Below are positions 20,013 to 28,927 of a stretch of DNA of 28,927 nucleotides, in pieces. A program made the translations under genes and the position numbers. Origin of the DNA: Cladosporium sp. IMV 00045 (taxonomy: Eukaryota > Ascomycota > Dothideomycetes > Cladosporiales > Cladosporiaceae); assembly GCA_001931905.2 (NCBI GenBank), contig MSJI02000289.1:1-28927 (forward strand). Direction: 5' to 3'. Below the pieces are notes generated by a model, which was not told where the DNA came from, did no database searches, and saw nothing but the letters and a program-made list of their open reading frames with translations. Each line of letters opens with the position of its first letter. Within the stretch, counting starts at the first letter, position 1.

Positions 20013-20776
20013 CTTTTTTGGTGGTTGTGGTGATGTGTCGTCTGTCGTTGCTTGCTCCTGCGCCCGGGGTCTAAAGAGACAGTACCGCGGTCTGCCGAAG
20101 TGCTAGAAAATAGAGAGAAAAGAAATACTAAACGGAGGAAGAGCCAATTGCAGTAATTTCCAAGTCGTGGTAGATAATTGGAAGAGTCCAAACACACCCT
20201 CTCAAGAAGAAAAATCGTGATGACTACGCGATATGTCGACAACGCCCTGCTCGCCAATGGCTGCCTATCTCGGCCAGTCGGACCTTGCGATGGAGAAGGG
20301 ACAAGTTCAGAAACCCTCCACTTGGCACGCCTCTGACATTCTTCCTCTCCCCACCAAAAACCGACACTCTCCACATAGCCGCGGCGCAAACGTCTGTGGC
20401 GGTGCTGTGTCAAAATCCACAGAGAGACCTCCGGGAGATGGACGTTCGCAGATAAGGGCTTCCGGTGCTCAATACCTCCGGAGGTAATAAGCTCATCGAT
20501 CAAGCTCTGACCCATCACATGCCTCCCCGCGAGATCGACCGGGGCCTAGTCCTTTGGTGCCTTCTTTGTTTGAAGGCTGTGGTGTGGTAGTGGTGAGAGC
20601 ACTGCCGATGTCTTTGAATGGTACGCCTGAAAGAGTATAAAACGCTTGCTGCTACCCGTTAAGTTGCTGCCTTTGTGTTCCGTTTGACGTTCTTTCCACT
20701 TCCTTCTCGTCAACCACCTTTCTGAGAAATCGACGCAATCGTCTTTTCCCGCATACCTCGAAATCAAAGCAAAACA
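20013..20776. promoter_or_regulatory. Divergent promoter region between the carrier and the small-protein gene
   Basis: These 764 bp hold both promoters. The clearest element is a 14-bp perfect palindrome at 20473-20486 (TACCTCCGGAGGTA). CT-rich DNA at 20690-20745 lies just before the small-protein start. An 84-codon plus-strand frame (20233-20487) has no coding character. Confidence 0.45.
20473..20486. promoter_or_regulatory. 14-bp palindrome TACCTCCGGAGGTA
   Basis: A perfect inverted repeat centred on CCGG, with CGG-type half-sites as used by fungal Zn2Cys6 regulators. It lies about 290 bp upstream of the small-protein gene and 460 bp upstream of the carrier gene. The binding factor is unknown. 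Confidence 0.4.
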
Positions 20777-21093
20777 ATGTCAAATCAACGAGGCGGTGAG
20801 GATTACCTCGACAAAGCGCTCGACAAGGTCGAGAGGATGGCTGGCAAGAAGGTGCGTGCAATCGCAAGGCAGCAAGGATGATATGAGCTCTCGACCTGAC
20901 CACGATTCTCGATCAGACCGGTCATAACATCGACCCGGCCAAATACAGGAAGCAGAACGAGAAGATCACGGATAAGCTGCGCCAGATGTTTGAGAAGTTT
21001 ACTGGGAAGAAGGTTGGTCCACAGTTGGATGAATGCAAGTCGTGAGATTTGGGTTGACACAAATTCTAGCTGCCTTCAAAGGTGTCCAATTGA
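20777..21093 (+). CDS. Small conserved-looking fungal protein (about 64 aa), three exons
   Basis: Exons 20777-20851, 20917-21012 and 21070-21093 (75, 96 and 24 nt) sum to 65 codons including the stop. Intron 1 (65 nt) has a GTGCGT donor, CTGAC branch and CAG end. Intron 2 (57 nt) has a weaker GTTGGT donor, TTGAC branch and TTCTAG end. The protein begins MSNQRGGEDYLDKALDKVER, continues with IDPAKYRKQNEKITDKLRQM and ends TGKKLPSKVSN; it is highly charged and probably helical, with no signal peptide or membrane segment. I recall similar short fungal proteins with a DYLDK start and a GKK-P-K-SN end, but know no function. If intron 2 is not removed, the frame ends instead in VGPQLDECKS at a TGA (21043-21045), giving an alternative of similar size. 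A minus-strand open frame here is a shadow. Confidence 0.7.
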
Positions 21094-21375
21094 TGGACTT
21101 CCACAACTTGAGTGTTGGGGATAATGGCGAGCATGCTCGTCAGGGTGACAATGACTTATGCCTGAAAATGATGCTTCCGGCGTTATGAGGGGTTTTCTTT
21201 ACTCTTCGAGATACCACTATGAGATACTGCCAGAATTGAACTTTTGTGTTTTACAGCCCGGACCGTGTAGCCCACGATCAAGCCAGATAGCGAAACTCCA
21301 CCAACATCTCATGTATCACGGAACCTTTCTCATGCCATACCTCGAACATGAACAAGCCAGCCCTCGCTCATACCA

Positions 21376-22085
21376 TCACATCAAAGCCTCCAACCCCAAC
21401 CTCTCCTTCGTCTCCGCCGCCTTCTCCTTATCAGCAATCAAATCTTCAATCATCCTCCACATCTCCAGCCGAATCTTGCGCCTCGAATTCACACAGCCCT
21501 GCCACTTCCTATGCTCAGAATCAACCCTAGCGCGCTCCTCAGCAGTGATCGGCTTGACATCCCCATCCTTCAGCTTCGCCAAACGTGCAGCCATCGCGTC
21601 TTTCTCATGCTGCAGCGCTGCCACAGACACCTTAAGCTCCGGAAGCGGCGTGAGGGAAGCGTGGTCGCGCAGAGTCGCGCGCATGGCTTTCTCGTCAGCT
21701 TTGAGCTGCGCGGTTGCATCTTTCAGGCGCGACGTCTCGGCGTCCATGTCTTGTAAGATATCAAGAGACGACTCATCCGCTTCTTCCTATGGCAGAGTTA
21801 AGAATGGTGCGATTCATCGCGCGGAGCAGGGAAAGTTTTCCACCGAACCTGAATTGCGTGATATACGAGCTGCTTTCCTGCCGCGCGGCCTTCGATCTCG
21901 TTGCGCTCGTGCATGTCTTTGAGCAGCTTGGAGGCGGCCGCTTTCGTGACGCGGTTTTTGAGGTTGGTGCTAATGTCTGTGGCGCTGTAGGGGCGGTTTT
22001 GCTTGCGCAGGTAGTCGAGCACGACGGTTGCTGACTGCTCCGGCGTGAGCTTGGCTTCTTTCTCGTCTTTCTTCGTTGGCGCCAT
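21376..22085 (-). CDS. hop2: HOP2/TBPIP: meiotic homologous-pairing protein
   Basis: Two exons, 22085-21849 and 21786-21376, give 215 aa, close to the usual 215-220 of the family. The 62-nt intron (GTTCGG donor, CATAG end) is phase 0 and joins QLVYHAIQ to EEADESSLDIL. The N-terminal 80 residues form the winged-helix TBPIP domain (SATVVLDYLRKQNRPYSATD, then VTKAAASKLLKDMHERNEIEG). A long coiled coil follows (about 85-150), then a charged C-terminal segment with WQGCVNSRRKIRLEMWRMIE. Hop2 acts with Mnd1 to help Rad51/Dmc1 find the homologous chromosome in meiosis. Its presence with an intact frame suggests the species retains meiotic genes. Confidence 0.94.
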
Positions 22086-22342
22086 GGTGATAGGTAATAT
22101 GTCGCGGTGAAATCGATTGAGTGTTAGATGATGCGCTGATCATCGGCCTCAAATCGTCGGTACGTAGTGGTATGACCAAGGTGAAGACGAAATAAGGTCA
22201 AAATGTCCAGCGGATGCTCCCGGGTTGGGTTGAATGAAAGGAAGGCGCGACAGCGTGTTTCCGTTTTAGACCACATGAACGAACGGATCCACAAGTCTAT
22301 GCCAGAATATGCAAAATATGTATTCAGATCGTAGAATATCCG

Positions 22343-23232
22343 CTAAGGTCCCAATCTTTGCGTGCTGCCGACCGGCCCAACAGCAATGCCATTGGCTGCT
22401 CCCAAAGTTCCTCTGCCTGGTCCAACTGATCCGTTTCCGCCTGTGCTCGGAAGCACGCCGTATCTCCCGTATGTCTTCTGATCAACGCTGACATAGTGAG
22501 GCAACCTCCCCAGCAAGTTCAGCTTGCCTTCCACCCATCTCAGAATCTTTTCGCTCGGCGCAAGGAATTTGATGATGCCGAGACCCCATAGATATCCCAC
22601 AACTGCACCGCAAAGATGTCCCAGCAGGCTGGTGTGAGGCACGAGGAAATGGATAACGAAAATGACGAAGAGCGGCGTCGTCCAGGTCGGGATCTTGTAG
22701 CCGCTGATATCGAGGGCGGGGTTCTGACGGTAGGTCTTGATCGCTTCGACGCAGAGCAGCAGGAACACCCAGACGCTCGCGCCAATGGCTGCGGAGTTGC
22801 TGCGCAGGATGAAGCGCTCGATGAGAGTGTACAGGCCTCCGGGGAGAAGGCCGAAGGGTCCGGTGAAGAGAAGGAGGGTCACAATGGTGCCGTTTTCCGC
22901 TTCGAAGCGTTCGAGTAGCGGAGTGAGGGAAATGGTGTTGAGGAGGAAGTGGAAGACATTCTTATGCAGAAGAGGGTAGGTGTTCAGACGGTAGACTGTG
23001 CAATGCGATTAGCGATGTCCATGATATCCGTGCTCTTGCGATTTGACGACTCACGAGTGCCGATATTGATCTCCTGCGGGATCAGCGCTCCCCATTGCTC
23101 CAACTCAGGACGAAACACATGCGCGACCCAGAACGCAGTCAGCAGAGCCAGCAGGATTCTCGTTGCCAACGGTAGCTTAGTAAAGAAGCTCCTGATGCGC
23201 CGGGCGTCCGGGACCTGGAAGAAGGAGGCCAT
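22343..23232 (-). CDS. rbd2: Rhomboid intramembrane serine protease RBD2
   Basis: Two exons, 23232-23055 and 22995-22343, give 276 aa. The 59-nt intron (GTGAGT donor, CACAG end) splits a codon and joins EINIGT to LYRLNTYPLLHKN. The start is the ATG of MASFFQVPDARR; an in-frame Met-like codon further upstream is ignored. Rhomboid landmarks are the catalytic Ser at about residue 133 in AAIGASVWVF and His at about 186 in SLLGHLCGAVVGYLWG, in separate membrane helices. HFLLNTISLTPLLERFE precedes them, and the protein has about six hydrophobic segments. The C-terminal tail is Gly/Pro-rich. In Schizosaccharomyces and Aspergillus the Golgi rhomboid Rbd2 cleaves the SREBP-type transcription factor in hypoxic/sterol signalling. 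The residue after the catalytic Ser is Val rather than Gly, as in other RBD2-like forms I recall less clearly. Confidence 0.93.
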
Positions 23233-23558
23233 GGGCTCGCTGCTGTGCGGATGGAAGAAGGAAAAGAAAATCTGGCCACGAGCAACCCAAGAGCACCTGA
23301 CAAACAAGAAGTAAGTAAACTCGAGCGATGGCGGGCAGGGGTTTGTTCTCTCTCAGAACTGTCGCGTGCATGGGCCTCAGGAGAGAGACGATCGACGCCA
23401 GCGACAACACCCATGCAGGGACGTTCCTGACATGTGGAGACCATGAGCGTACTGCGTGCGACTTTAATAGCTGGCCTCGACGACGTTGACGTCCGGCTGT
23501 TCGCATTAATGGCATGGCTGGTGATTGCATGTAATAAGTGACCACCGCACCAACTACC
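23233..23558. promoter_or_regulatory. Short shared promoter of rbd2 and gaa1
   Basis: The start codons of the divergent rbd2 and gaa1 genes are 326 bp apart, so their promoters must overlap or adjoin. Both products act in the secretory pathway. No specific factor site is recognised. Confidence 0.5.
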
Positions 23559-25542
23559 ATGGGGCTTTGTAAGTGTCTTGTCTCCTACCTGCTTCCACGG
23601 ATAGCTGACTGACCGTCTAGTCAAACAGCTGCGCGCCTTCTCACCCTCCGGCGATCACCAGTCCTCCTCAAGCTGCCACCCTACCTTTCTGCAATATGCA
23701 TTGTCGTAGGCGTGGTATGGCTGCTGCTCCTACCGCTCAACGAATATTCAAGACAAACCTATGTGTCTGAGAATGCCATTCTGCCCGGTCAGGTGCACAC
23801 CTACTTTGGAGGCAGCGAACACAACGTTTTCCGCGCATTCCGCCAGCAGGTCTACGATTACCGAGATGCAACCGAAGAAGAGCGACTCGATGGCATTGGG
23901 AGGATGATGCGCGAGAGCGGACTGAAGGCTTCACGGCAAGAGTACACCTACTATGCTGCTGGAGAGGAGATCTCAGGCACAAACGTCTATGGCATTCTCC
24001 AAGGCCCGAGGGCGGATGCCACAGAAGCTATGGTTATCATGGCTGGTTGGCGTAATTTCGAAGGGCTGATCAATTACTCTGGTGTTGCTCTGGTGTTGAC
24101 TCTGGCTCGCTACTTCAGTCGCTGGAGCATCTGGAGCAAGGATATCATCGTGATCATCTCACCGGACAGCACATACGGACCGATCGCATGGGTGGACGCC
24201 TACCACAGCACCACTCCGATCGTCACGGCGACACACAACATCAGCACGCTTCCCATAAAGGCCGGTGCATTGCAAGCTGCAGTCGCTCTTGACTATCCTG
24301 TCGGTCCGTGGGGCCACCGATATGACAAGATCGACATCCAGTACGATGGCTTGAACGGTGCACTGCCCAATCTCGACCTACTCAACACTGCAGTGTCAAT
24401 CGCATCGGGTCAGATGCATATTGGCTGTACTCTGCACGGAATCTCAGGCCACAAAGACAGCTACAAAGACCGCCTACGCACAATCGCCGCGGGTCTCGCA
24501 ACGCAGTCTCTCGGCCACGCAACCGGCCCACACTCGGCTTTCATGCCGTATCACGTCGACGCCATCACATTGAAGACTATGGGCGACGGCTGGCACGACG
24601 AGATGAACCTAGGCCGCGTAACCGAAAGCTTGTTCCGCTCGATCAACAATCTCCTCGAACACCTCCACCAGAGTTTCTTCTTCTACGTTCTGCTCAACGC
24701 CAACCGCTTCGTGAGCATAGGAAACTACCTCCCAGCAGCGATGTTGATTGCTGGCAGTTTTACCATCTCGGCCCTCTCACTCTGGGTGCAGAGTGGTCGC
24801 GCTCCTCTACCTGAAGCAACACCAGCGCAGCCCAGCGAAGAGAAGAGCAGCAAACTTCCAAAAATGGAGCTCATCCGCGAAGGCAAAGACGTCGCCCTCG
24901 TGCCTACACCTGCAGTGAAGCCGGTCGAAAGACAACTCTTCCTCCCCGCCTTAACCTTACTCGGCATTCACCTCGCCAGCTTCATCCCCTTATACCTCCT
25001 AACCCACCTCAATGAAACCGTAAGCCCTCTCCCCCTCCCCAAACTCCATGCAAAACCAAACCAACTAATACAAAACCCACAGACCCTCCCTCCAGCCCTC
25101 CACATCCTAACAGCCCTCATCCTCACCACCCCACCCCTCCTTGCCTACCACCTGAGGTCTTCCCAAAACGCCACCCCTCAAAACCTTCAAACCCTCCAAT
25201 CCCTCTCCCTCCTCCTCCACGGCGCCACGCTCTCCACCCTCGCAACCCTAAACTTCAGCCTCGCCTTCGCCGTCGGCCTGCTCACGACACCCTTGCGTTC
25301 GTGCGCGCCACGAAATCCCCCCTGTCGCGGGCTTGGTTTCGGTCCTCCTCGCGGCGCTGTCGCCCATGAGCGCCACGTATGCGCTCGCCTGGTGGTACAA
25401 GGGGCAAGGGCTGGGAGCGGTTATGGTGGAGTTGGCGAAGGGGTGGGTGGCGCAGGGGGTTTGGACGGAGTTTGTCGTTTGGGGGGTGTGGTGGCCTGCT
25501 TGGGTCGTTGGCTCGGCGGTGGTTTGGAGTGGGGTGTTTTGA
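23559..25542 (+). CDS. gaa1: GPI transamidase subunit GAA1, with two apparent 1-nt gaps near the 3' end
   Basis: Model: exon 1 23559-23568 (10 nt), exon 2 23629-25019, exon 3 25083-25542. Intron 1 runs GTAAGT to AAACAG and yields MGLSARLLTLRRSPVLLKL; a nearer TAG acceptor would shift the frame. Intron 2 (63 nt, stop-free, CTAATAC branch, CCACAG end) joins LLTHLNET to TLPPALHIL. An N-terminal membrane anchor (about residues 20-42) precedes the lumenal M28-peptidase-like domain (SENAILPGQVHTYFGGSEHN; AMVIMAGWRNFEG) and C-terminal membrane helices. GAA1 attaches GPI anchors to proteins in the ER. The frame breaks near 25295 and again near 25318: the expected continuation LAFVRATKSPP and then VAGLVSVLLAALSPM lies in the two other frames, each one base short. 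With both bases supplied the length would be about 620 aa, ending WWPAWVVGSAVVWSGVF. Sequencing error at G and C runs is the likeliest cause. Confidence 0.93.
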
Positions 25543-25733
25543 CGGGCGTGGAGATTTGGGAGGATTGGGATGGTGGAAGGGTTGTTGGTAAGGAAGGATG
25601 GGAGAAGCGGGATTTAATAGATGATGGAAAAAGAGATTGCAGGTAATCTGTCTGGAGTACTCCTTTCTTTCAACATGTCTGTATGGATCGTCAGATATTC
25701 ACACAAGCATAAAATTCCCAATCTTCATCAAAT

Positions 25734-27104
25734 CTAATCAGCCTTCCACCTCCTCCCACCCCCCTTCCTCCAAAGCCACACCGCCTCAGTCGCATACGCC
25801 TTAGCACTCATATGCCTCCCACCATCGACTCCATTCCCCTCACTCTCTGCAATCAGCTGCGGGATGACGTGTTCCTTCTCGACCTCCCTCCAAAGCCCCC
25901 TCGCCAGCTCTCCCAGCGTCTCATCCGCACCGGGTCGATTCGCGCCTTCCTCGCCCGCATCGCCAAACTCCCCCTTCCCCAACCGGTACAGCACGCGCCC
26001 CAGCGTCTGGAACGCAATGCAGCGCTGCGCAGCGTACGTGCTGCGGCTGAGGTGCGCGAGTTCCGGGATCGTGTAGCCGGCGGACTCCGGCGCGTCGCCG
26101 TGGTGGTGCAGGCCTTCGGTGACGGGGATGGCGGCGGCGGTTTTGGGCGCAAGCAGCTCGCCGGTGAAGGAGAAGCGGATTTCGTTGGGGTTCACGGAGG
26201 TGGAGGCGGGGGAGTAGGCGGCTTTGTCGGCGCGGCGGACGCGCATCCATTCGAGCTTGGAGGGATCAGAGGGGAGCGAGGGGAAGTATTTCTCGTGCAG
26301 GTCGTGGAGGAAGGTGGTGGAGTTGGGGTCGAGGGAGGGGGGTTGGGAGGGGGTGGGGAAGTGGATTGTGTCGTGGGTGGATTCTTCTTCTTTCTGTTCT
26401 TGAGCGCGGGCTTCGCTTGCAGCGTCGGGGAAGTCGGGCTCGATGTCGACTTCGAGGGGCTTGTCGTCGTCTTCTTCGTCATGTACTGTGAGGTTTGGTG
26501 CTTTGGGTGGCGTGGTGGAGGCTTCGTCGGCGAACGCGATGCTCTTCTGCTTTGTTGGCTTCTCTCTTTGTAAGATGCCGCCTTCTATAGGCTCAGGTGG
26601 TGGCTGTAGGCTTTCTGCTTCGTTGCTTCCACTGTCTATGTGGGAGCGTCGCAGCAATTTCTGAACGAGTTCCGGGTCTAAAGAGCCCAGGAGTTCCGCT
26701 CGCGCTTCTTCGATCTCAGCTTCGGACATTCCGGAAAGCATGTCGCGATTTTGCTGATCGATCTGAGATTTCTCCTGTTCTTGCCAGGTTTTGGGAGTGG
26801 CATCTTCGTCCTGGCTGGCATTTGAGATGGGCTGCGAAGCTCCAGAAGTGACGGTCGTTCCATCGCTTAGGACAGTCTTCTCGCTCTGTTGTTTTCTTTG
26901 CTTGAATCTGCTTTGGACTGGTCTCTTTTTGTGCTCAGGGAAGCCAGTGCTGTGCTTTGGTGTGGGAGCGCTAGGCGGCGCGGCAGCTCTGGGTGTTCTT
27001 TCTTGGATGTCTCCTACGAATGTGAAGGGTGATGGAGCGACATGCTGAGTCTGCTGCGCTTCGTCGTCGTCGACATCTAGCACAAACTTCTCTCCTCGGA
27101 ACAT
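25734..27104 (-). CDS. rba50: RNA polymerase II assembly factor RPAP1/RBA50-like
   Basis: One exon encodes 456 aa from the Met of MFRGEKFVLDVDDDEAQQ; the open frame extends 42 codons further upstream, but that part looks non-coding. The N-terminal RPAP1 domain (about residues 111-158) has SQIDQQNRDMLSGMSEAEIE followed by ARAELLGSLDPELVQKLLRR. A long acidic, Pro-rich disordered middle follows. The C-terminal RPAP1 domain (about 303-373) has NEIRFSFTGELLAPKTA and SRSTYAAQRCIAFQTLGRVL. Yeast Rba50 and human RPAP1 help assemble or import RNA polymerase II. The length fits fungal RBA50 (about 430-480 aa), which lacks the long C-terminal extension of the animal protein. The high GC of this exon opens many antisense frames, which are ignored. 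Confidence 0.9.
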   Translation of the reverse strand: MFRGEKFVLDVDDDEAQQTQHVAPSPFTFVGDIQERTPRAAAPPSAPTPKHSTGFPEHKKRPVQSRFKQRKQQSEKTVLSDGTTVTSGASQPISNASQDEDATPKTWQEQEKSQIDQQNRDMLSGMSEAEIEEARAELLGSLDPELVQKLLRRSHIDSGSNEAESLQPPPEPIEGGILQREKPTKQKSIAFADEASTTPPKAPNLTVHDEEDDDKPLEVDIEPDFPDAASEARAQEQKEEESTHDTIHFPTPSQPPSLDPNSTTFLHDLHEKYFPSLPSDPSKLEWMRVRRADKAAYSPASTSVNPNEIRFSFTGELLAPKTAAAIPVTEGLHHHGDAPESAGYTIPELAHLSRSTYAAQRCIAFQTLGRVLYRLGKGEFGDAGEEGANRPGADETLGELARGLWREVEKEHVIPQLIAESEGNGVDGGRHMSAKAYATEAVWLWRKGGGRRWKAD

Positions 27105-28701
27105 CCTTGGTATGTTGTGGTAATGCTGGTGGTGGAGATATTTCAACACTCTGATGATGCTCTCACGCACTTCTGCCAGGGCTGGCGTCGGGAAGAATCT
27201 TGAAACGCCACTTCTCAAACAGAGCTGCATGTGGAAATAGAATAAGGTATAGCGGCGGGAAGCGGGCCGTTGCTGTCAGTGTGGGGCGCGGCGGATCGCG
27301 AATTATAAGGCGGCTTGCATGCATGGCTCTATCTCTATATAGGTTGTTGCTACTACTGGGCAGCTGATTTCTGTATTTTATATAGATTTGAGTAGGCATA
27401 CACATGAAATTGTTTGTTCTGCACATCACGTGTGAGCCTTTGAATCATGAGAGAGTTGTCAACACGTTCCAGCCAGTCACATGGTAGTACGTATATTCTA
27501 GTTTTGTCACGGGTACGGCAAGATTACGTATGAGGCCTGATGTCTCAGATCCTGGGGTTGATGAAAGAGACGAATGTCCGGCAATAATCACAAGTGCAAT
27601 CATCCGATGATACCTGACAGCAGCATCCCAGCAACATAAAACACAATCGGTCTGATCAACAAATACATAAAGATCTATTTCGCTCTCTTCTTCACATCTT
27701 CCGGATCAACAATAATCATCATCGGGAGATGCAAGCACGCCAAGGCAGGGATTGTTGATTTGAGTGTATGCGGCGGCATGGCGTCGGTACCTGGCTGGCG
27801 GGCGTCGGGCGGATGATGATTAGCAAAGGCCTGCGAGTCGTTGGATTTGCCATGAGCCATGCTGCAGCAGTCTCTCATGCTTGCTCGCTCCCATGCTCGC
27901 CTGGCCCTGGCCTTAGCCTTAGCCCTCTGCCTGGCCTGGCTTGCTTGCTTGCTGCTGCTCTGCCCTTCCCTTCCCTTCCCTACTGCGGAACAAGCAACGG
28001 TCTTGGATCGATGATCATGGATTCGCTGCTGCTGCTGTTGCTGCCACCCTCTCCCTCTGCCACTGCCACTTGCTTGCTCATGCCTTTCCCTTCTGCTCTC
28101 GCCCTGGCCGAACCGCGGGGAGGAGGCGCTTTAGAAGAGATCACGTTCGCTGGTTTATATGGCCCGTCCGCATGGCTCTGCGTTGCGCTGGCTTTGCTTC
28201 AAATCCCCCATCTTCTACCATTCCCCCCAACATTCGTTCCCCTTTCCCTTTTACTTCTTTTCTCCCTTTTCTTTTCACCTTTGCTCGTCGTTAGCGACTC
28301 TACTTTCGCCTCCATCAAATATCGCCAATCCCCCATCGACATCGATCCAAAAATTTGCCAAATTGCCCGACACGACCCTTCTCGATCGTCTGCCGCCACT
28401 CAGCGTATATCTGCCCGTCCGTTCAGGCCATATTCGTGTGGTGTTGTCGTGCTCGTCGTCGCCGCCCTATACTGCGGCAATCTTGCGACGTTGAGTAGGC
28501 TGCCAGCCATCGCGCTCCCTTCCGTCAGCCCGCTTGGGATTGGCCGAGCGCCTTGAAAGTGTCTATTCGCCGCATTTGAGCATCTCGACGTCTTCTCCTC
28601 ACCCTGCAACGCGAGTCGACCGGGAGTAGCGCTGTCCTCGTCGCCTCCGAGGCATATCGCTTATACCGGCCTCTTGGCGCGTTGCCTCGTGTCGTTCTGC
28701 G
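27105..28701. other. Divergent spacer with pyrimidine-rich and short-repeat DNA
   Basis: This holds the rba50 promoter on the left and, on the right, the promoter or long leader of the edge gene. Between about 27898 and 27978 is a run of simple motifs (CCTGGCCTTAGCCTTAGCC, GCTTGCTTGCTT, CCCTTCCCTTCCC), then CTG repeats (about 28026-28042) and long CT-rich DNA to about 28280. The 262-codon frame across it (27768-28556) is a low-complexity Leu/Pro/Ser string that I do not accept as a gene. Confidence 0.5.
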
Positions 28702-28927
28702 ATGGCGATGCCGCCAGGCTTCGGCGACAGAATGCGGATCGACGACGCCGCGTCGGAGCACAGCTCGTCTTCAATTTCATCGCCGCCAACGTCCCCGCAA
28801 AACAGCGGCTTTGTATCAGACACCATCCGCGTCGCACGCCCAAATACCTCCAATCCGGATGTTCTTGCTGGAGGTGTAGCTGCTCCTGCAGCCTCGGCTC
28901 ATCCCGTAACCTCCAACTTCACCAATG
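28702..28927 (+). CDS. N-terminus of an unidentified protein, 3' partial
   Basis: An ATG at 28702 opens a frame that stays free of stops to the window edge (75 codons). It begins MAMPPGFGDRMRIDDAASEH and continues with Ser/Pro-rich sequence (SSSSISSPPTSPQNSGFVSD), then TIRVARPNTSNPDVLAGGVA, a typical disordered N-terminus of a fungal regulatory protein. The pyrimidine-rich leader upstream is usual for strongly expressed or long-leader fungal genes. The family cannot be named from this fragment, and an alternative start at the third codon is possible. Confidence 0.55.
   Translation, partial: MAMPPGFGDRMRIDDAASEHSSSSISSPPTSPQNSGFVSDTIRVARPNTSNPDVLAGGVAAPAASAHPVTSNFTN

Noticed and set aside
25812..26573. 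Plus-strand frame of 253 codons opposite rba50
   Set aside because: It is a Gly/Val-rich antisense shadow of the GC-rich RPAP1 exon.
27105..27230. Upstream 42-codon extension of RBA50
   Set aside because: It contains a His/Tyr-rich string unlike the family, while MFRGEKFVLDVDDD is the expected type of N-terminus.
27768..28556. Plus-strand frame of 262 codons with Leu-rich segments resembling membrane helices
   Set aside because: The hydrophobic runs come from CT-rich simple repeats, it lies in the leader of a better-supported gene, and the start context is poor.
1..28927. tRNA or rRNA genes, CRISPR arrays, intact transposons, secondary-metabolite cluster
   Set aside because: A by-eye scan found no T-loop/anticodon pattern, no regular spacer repeats, no transposase or reverse-transcriptase motifs and no synthase genes. 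A tRNA scan program would settle the first.

Overview
The window is nuclear DNA from a filamentous ascomycete (Pezizomycotina). A class such as Dothideomycetes is plausible but is a guess. The reasons are a full-length white-collar-1 photoreceptor, short introns of about 50-103 nt with GT..CTGAC/CTAAT..AG signals, and compact single genes in both orientations. I find no prokaryotic operons, rRNA, tRNA, CRISPR array or intact transposon.

Layout, left to right: the 3' part of a VPS71/SWC6-like HIT zinc-finger gene (+); a 1.9-kb spacer with a decayed tandem repeat and the wc-1 promoter/leader; wc-1 (+, 3 exons, 1157 aa); a HIT hydrolase (-, 4 exons, one with a GC donor); a two-RRM RNA-binding protein (+, 3 exons); a 3-kb stretch without a convincing gene; a BSD2/Ndfip-type Rsp5 adaptor (+); SDS23 with CBS domains (-); an acidic protein of unknown function (+); a YMC1-type mitochondrial carrier (-); a tiny 3-exon gene encoding about 64 residues (+); HOP2/TBPIP (-); the rhomboid RBD2 (-) divergent from GPI transamidase subunit GAA1 (+); RPAP1/RBA50 (-); and the 5' end of an unidentified gene (+) running off the right edge.

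The genes do not form a pathway or cluster. They cover chromatin (VPS71), light sensing (WC-1), mitotic and nutrient control (SDS23), meiotic recombination (HOP2), membrane trafficking and GPI anchoring (BSD2, RBD2, GAA1), Pol II assembly (RPAP1) and mitochondrial transport (YMC1-like). I see no strong sign of a new multi-gene system. The most useful observations concern gene structure: two compensating single-base gaps near the GAA1 C-terminus, stop-free 63-nt introns in BSD2 and GAA1, a 10-nt first coding exon in GAA1 with two competing acceptors, a GC-AG intron in the HIT gene, and a microgene split over three small exons. Regulatory candidates include a uORF and a GATC palindrome upstream of wc-1.
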